Part shown: positions 22,113 to 22,925 of the stretch, in pieces | How positions within the stretch are numbered: the first letter of the stretch is position 1 | Layout: each line of letters starts with the position of its first letter | NCBI GenBank assembly: GCA_964551295.1 | Contig: CAZKDJ010000049.1 | Span: 1 to 22,925, forward strand | DNA: 22,925 nucleotides | Source of the DNA: JAFGED01 sp964551295 | Lineage (GTDB): Bacteria; Chloroflexota; Anaerolineae; B4-G1 | Direction: 5' to 3' | Translations under genes and position numbers: made by a program | Notes under the pieces: model-generated | Told to the model about the DNA's origin: nothing | What the model saw: the letters and a program-made list of their open reading frames with translations, nothing else | The model's database searches: none

Positions 22113-22745
22113 ATGGAAACAAGACTGAGTCTGCGAGTTCGTCTGTTGCTTGCCGGAGGCGTATTGCTCCTGACGATCCTGCTAGTGATCATCTTCCGGG
22201 ACGCCGTGCGCGAGATCGTCGTGGAGCCGCTCTGGGATATTGTCGTGGTCGGGCGGCTCTTTCTTGGATACCTTCCCCAGGGGGTACCCTGGGGCCTGTT
22301 ACTCCTCGCGGCCTTCTATCTGGTCGCAAAGAGCCTGGCCGGGCGGGGACGGCCACCCCGGTCGCGTCCAACAGAAATGCAACACCCGGGGAAAGTGAGC
22401 ATCTGGGCCAGGCGAATCCACCTGGTCACGCGCGAGAATTATTCCAAATGGTATTTTCTGAAACACTTGGGGAAACTAGTCGTGGGCGTGCTGGCCGACC
22501 GGGAGCAGCTCGAATCCCTGGAAATCCGGCGCCGCCTAAAGACCGGAGAGCTAAACGTGCCACCCGAGGTGCAAACTTGCGTTCATGCCGAGAAGGCCCC
22601 CGGCGTTTCCCGACGCTTCTCGGACGTTGTTCTAAGGCTTTGGCAGCGTGTCAAAACGCGCCCCGGGAAAGCCTCTTTCGACTCAGACCTGGAAAGGATC
22701 GTCCAATTCCTGGAAAATCAACTGGAGGTACCCCATGACCGTTGA
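22113..22745 (+). CDS. Membrane protein of unknown function in MoxR operon
   Basis: This 210-residue protein has two N-terminal hydrophobic helices (about 9-27 and 55-73, the second in WGLLLLAAFYLVAKSL). A basic, soluble C-terminal domain of about 130 residues follows, containing RIHLVTRENYSKWYFLKHLG then KLVVGVLADREQLESLEIRR. I do not recognise a family. The ATG at 22113 is chosen; the frame is open with a GTG at 22107 overlapping the previous stop and another at 22092, so coupling from a GTG is possible. The 3' end overlaps the moxR start by 11 bp. Its place between DUF4129 and MoxR suggests a membrane component of the same system. Confidence 0.75.
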   Translation: METRLSLRVRLLLAGGVLLLTILLVIIFRDAVREIVVEPLWDIVVVGRLFLGYLPQGVPWGLLLLAAFYLVAKSLAGRGRPPRSRPTEMQHPGKVSIWARRIHLVTRENYSKWYFLKHLGKLVVGVLADREQLESLEIRRRLKTGELNVPPEVQTCVHAEKAPGVSRRFSDVVLRLWQRVKTRPGKASFDSDLERIVQFLENQLEVPHDR

Positions 22746-22925
22746 GATCGCTGATGTATCTCGCCTGACTAACAAAGTGATCCACGAAATCGAGCGGGCC
22801 ATCGTGGGCAAGAGACCACTGCTGGAAAAGGTCATGGCCGCGACGCTGACCACCGGTGGCCACGTGCTGCTGGAGGACTATCCCGGCCTGGCCAAGACGC
22901 TCATCGCCAAAAGCTTTGCCACCGT
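22735..22925 (+). CDS. MoxR family AAA+ ATPase (partial, runs off window)
   Basis: Only the first 63 codons are in the window. They read as the MoxR N-terminus: a helix TNKVIHEIERAIVGKRPLLE, then LTTGGHVLLEDYPGLAKTLIAKSFA, which holds the Walker A motif (EDYPGLAKT, residues 47-55, K54). MoxR ATPases act as chaperone-like factors for partner von Willebrand-A or DUF58 proteins. GGAGG (22724-22728), six bases before the ATG, is an ideal ribosome site inside the end of the previous gene. The remaining domain and any following DUF58 or transglutaminase genes lie beyond the window. Confidence 0.9.
   Translation, partial: MTVEIADVSRLTNKVIHEIERAIVGKRPLLEKVMAATLTTGGHVLLEDYPGLAKTLIAKSFAT

Noticed and set aside
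1..22925. CRISPR array, tRNA, rRNA, insertion sequence or transposase
   Set aside because: I found no regularly spaced direct repeats, no tRNA-like cloverleaf, no rRNA sequence and no transposase motif on reading both strands. A covariance-model scan would be needed to exclude small RNAs fully.

Overview
The window looks like a GC-rich chromosome segment from a Chloroflexota bacterium, probably Anaerolineae-like. This is inferred from several signs taken together: tandem AI-2E family permeases, a BTAD/AAA signal-transduction ATPase, a secreted Ig-like repeat protein ending in a YLPVIM-type C-terminus, many short palindromic repeats, and promoters of the TGGTATAAT type sitting almost on top of start codons. 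No 16S or other decisive marker is present.

Layout. (1) 133-2543: two overlapping ABC-2 type export permeases behind a near-consensus promoter whose predicted start lies next to the ATG. (2) 2579-3960: an RhlE-like DEAD-box RNA helicase. Its consensus promoter is followed about 60 nt later by a perfect intrinsic terminator, before the gene begins. (3) 4048-6004, minus strand: a decayed gene for a three-unit beta-sandwich surface/secreted protein, with an in-frame TGA and a missing 5' end. (4) 6189-12826: an apparent operon of M24 aminopeptidase, tsaD (tRNA t6A synthesis), a double-domain SppA peptidase and two tandem AI-2E family transporters. (5) 12965-14149: a geranylgeranyl-reductase-family FAD oxidoreductase. 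(6) 14240-15056: a 62-codon small protein overlapping a DUF3786 protein. (7) 15123-18104: a polytopic membrane protein, then gyrB with an intrinsic terminator. (8) 18288-20997: a graveyard. It holds an unidentified frameshifted remnant, an N-terminal hsdR (type I restriction) remnant, and a 3'-truncated, twice-frameshifted BTAD/AAA regulator on the minus strand, joined end to end with the hsdR remnant. (9) 21183-22925: the start of a MoxR-type operon (DUF4129 membrane protein, unknown membrane protein, MoxR AAA+ ATPase cut by the window end).

How it fits together. Most intact genes are housekeeping: tRNA modification, DNA supercoiling, proteolysis and RNA remodelling. The unusual signal is in the smaller elements. 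At least three unrelated palindromic or low-complexity repeats sit inside reading frames (tsaD, hsdR remnant, BTAD remnant) without breaking frame locally, and relatives of one of them lie between genes. Three or four genes have promoters that predict leaderless or nearly leaderless mRNAs. The helicase gene has what looks like a transcription attenuator. I saw no tRNA, rRNA, CRISPR array, insertion sequence or transposase.
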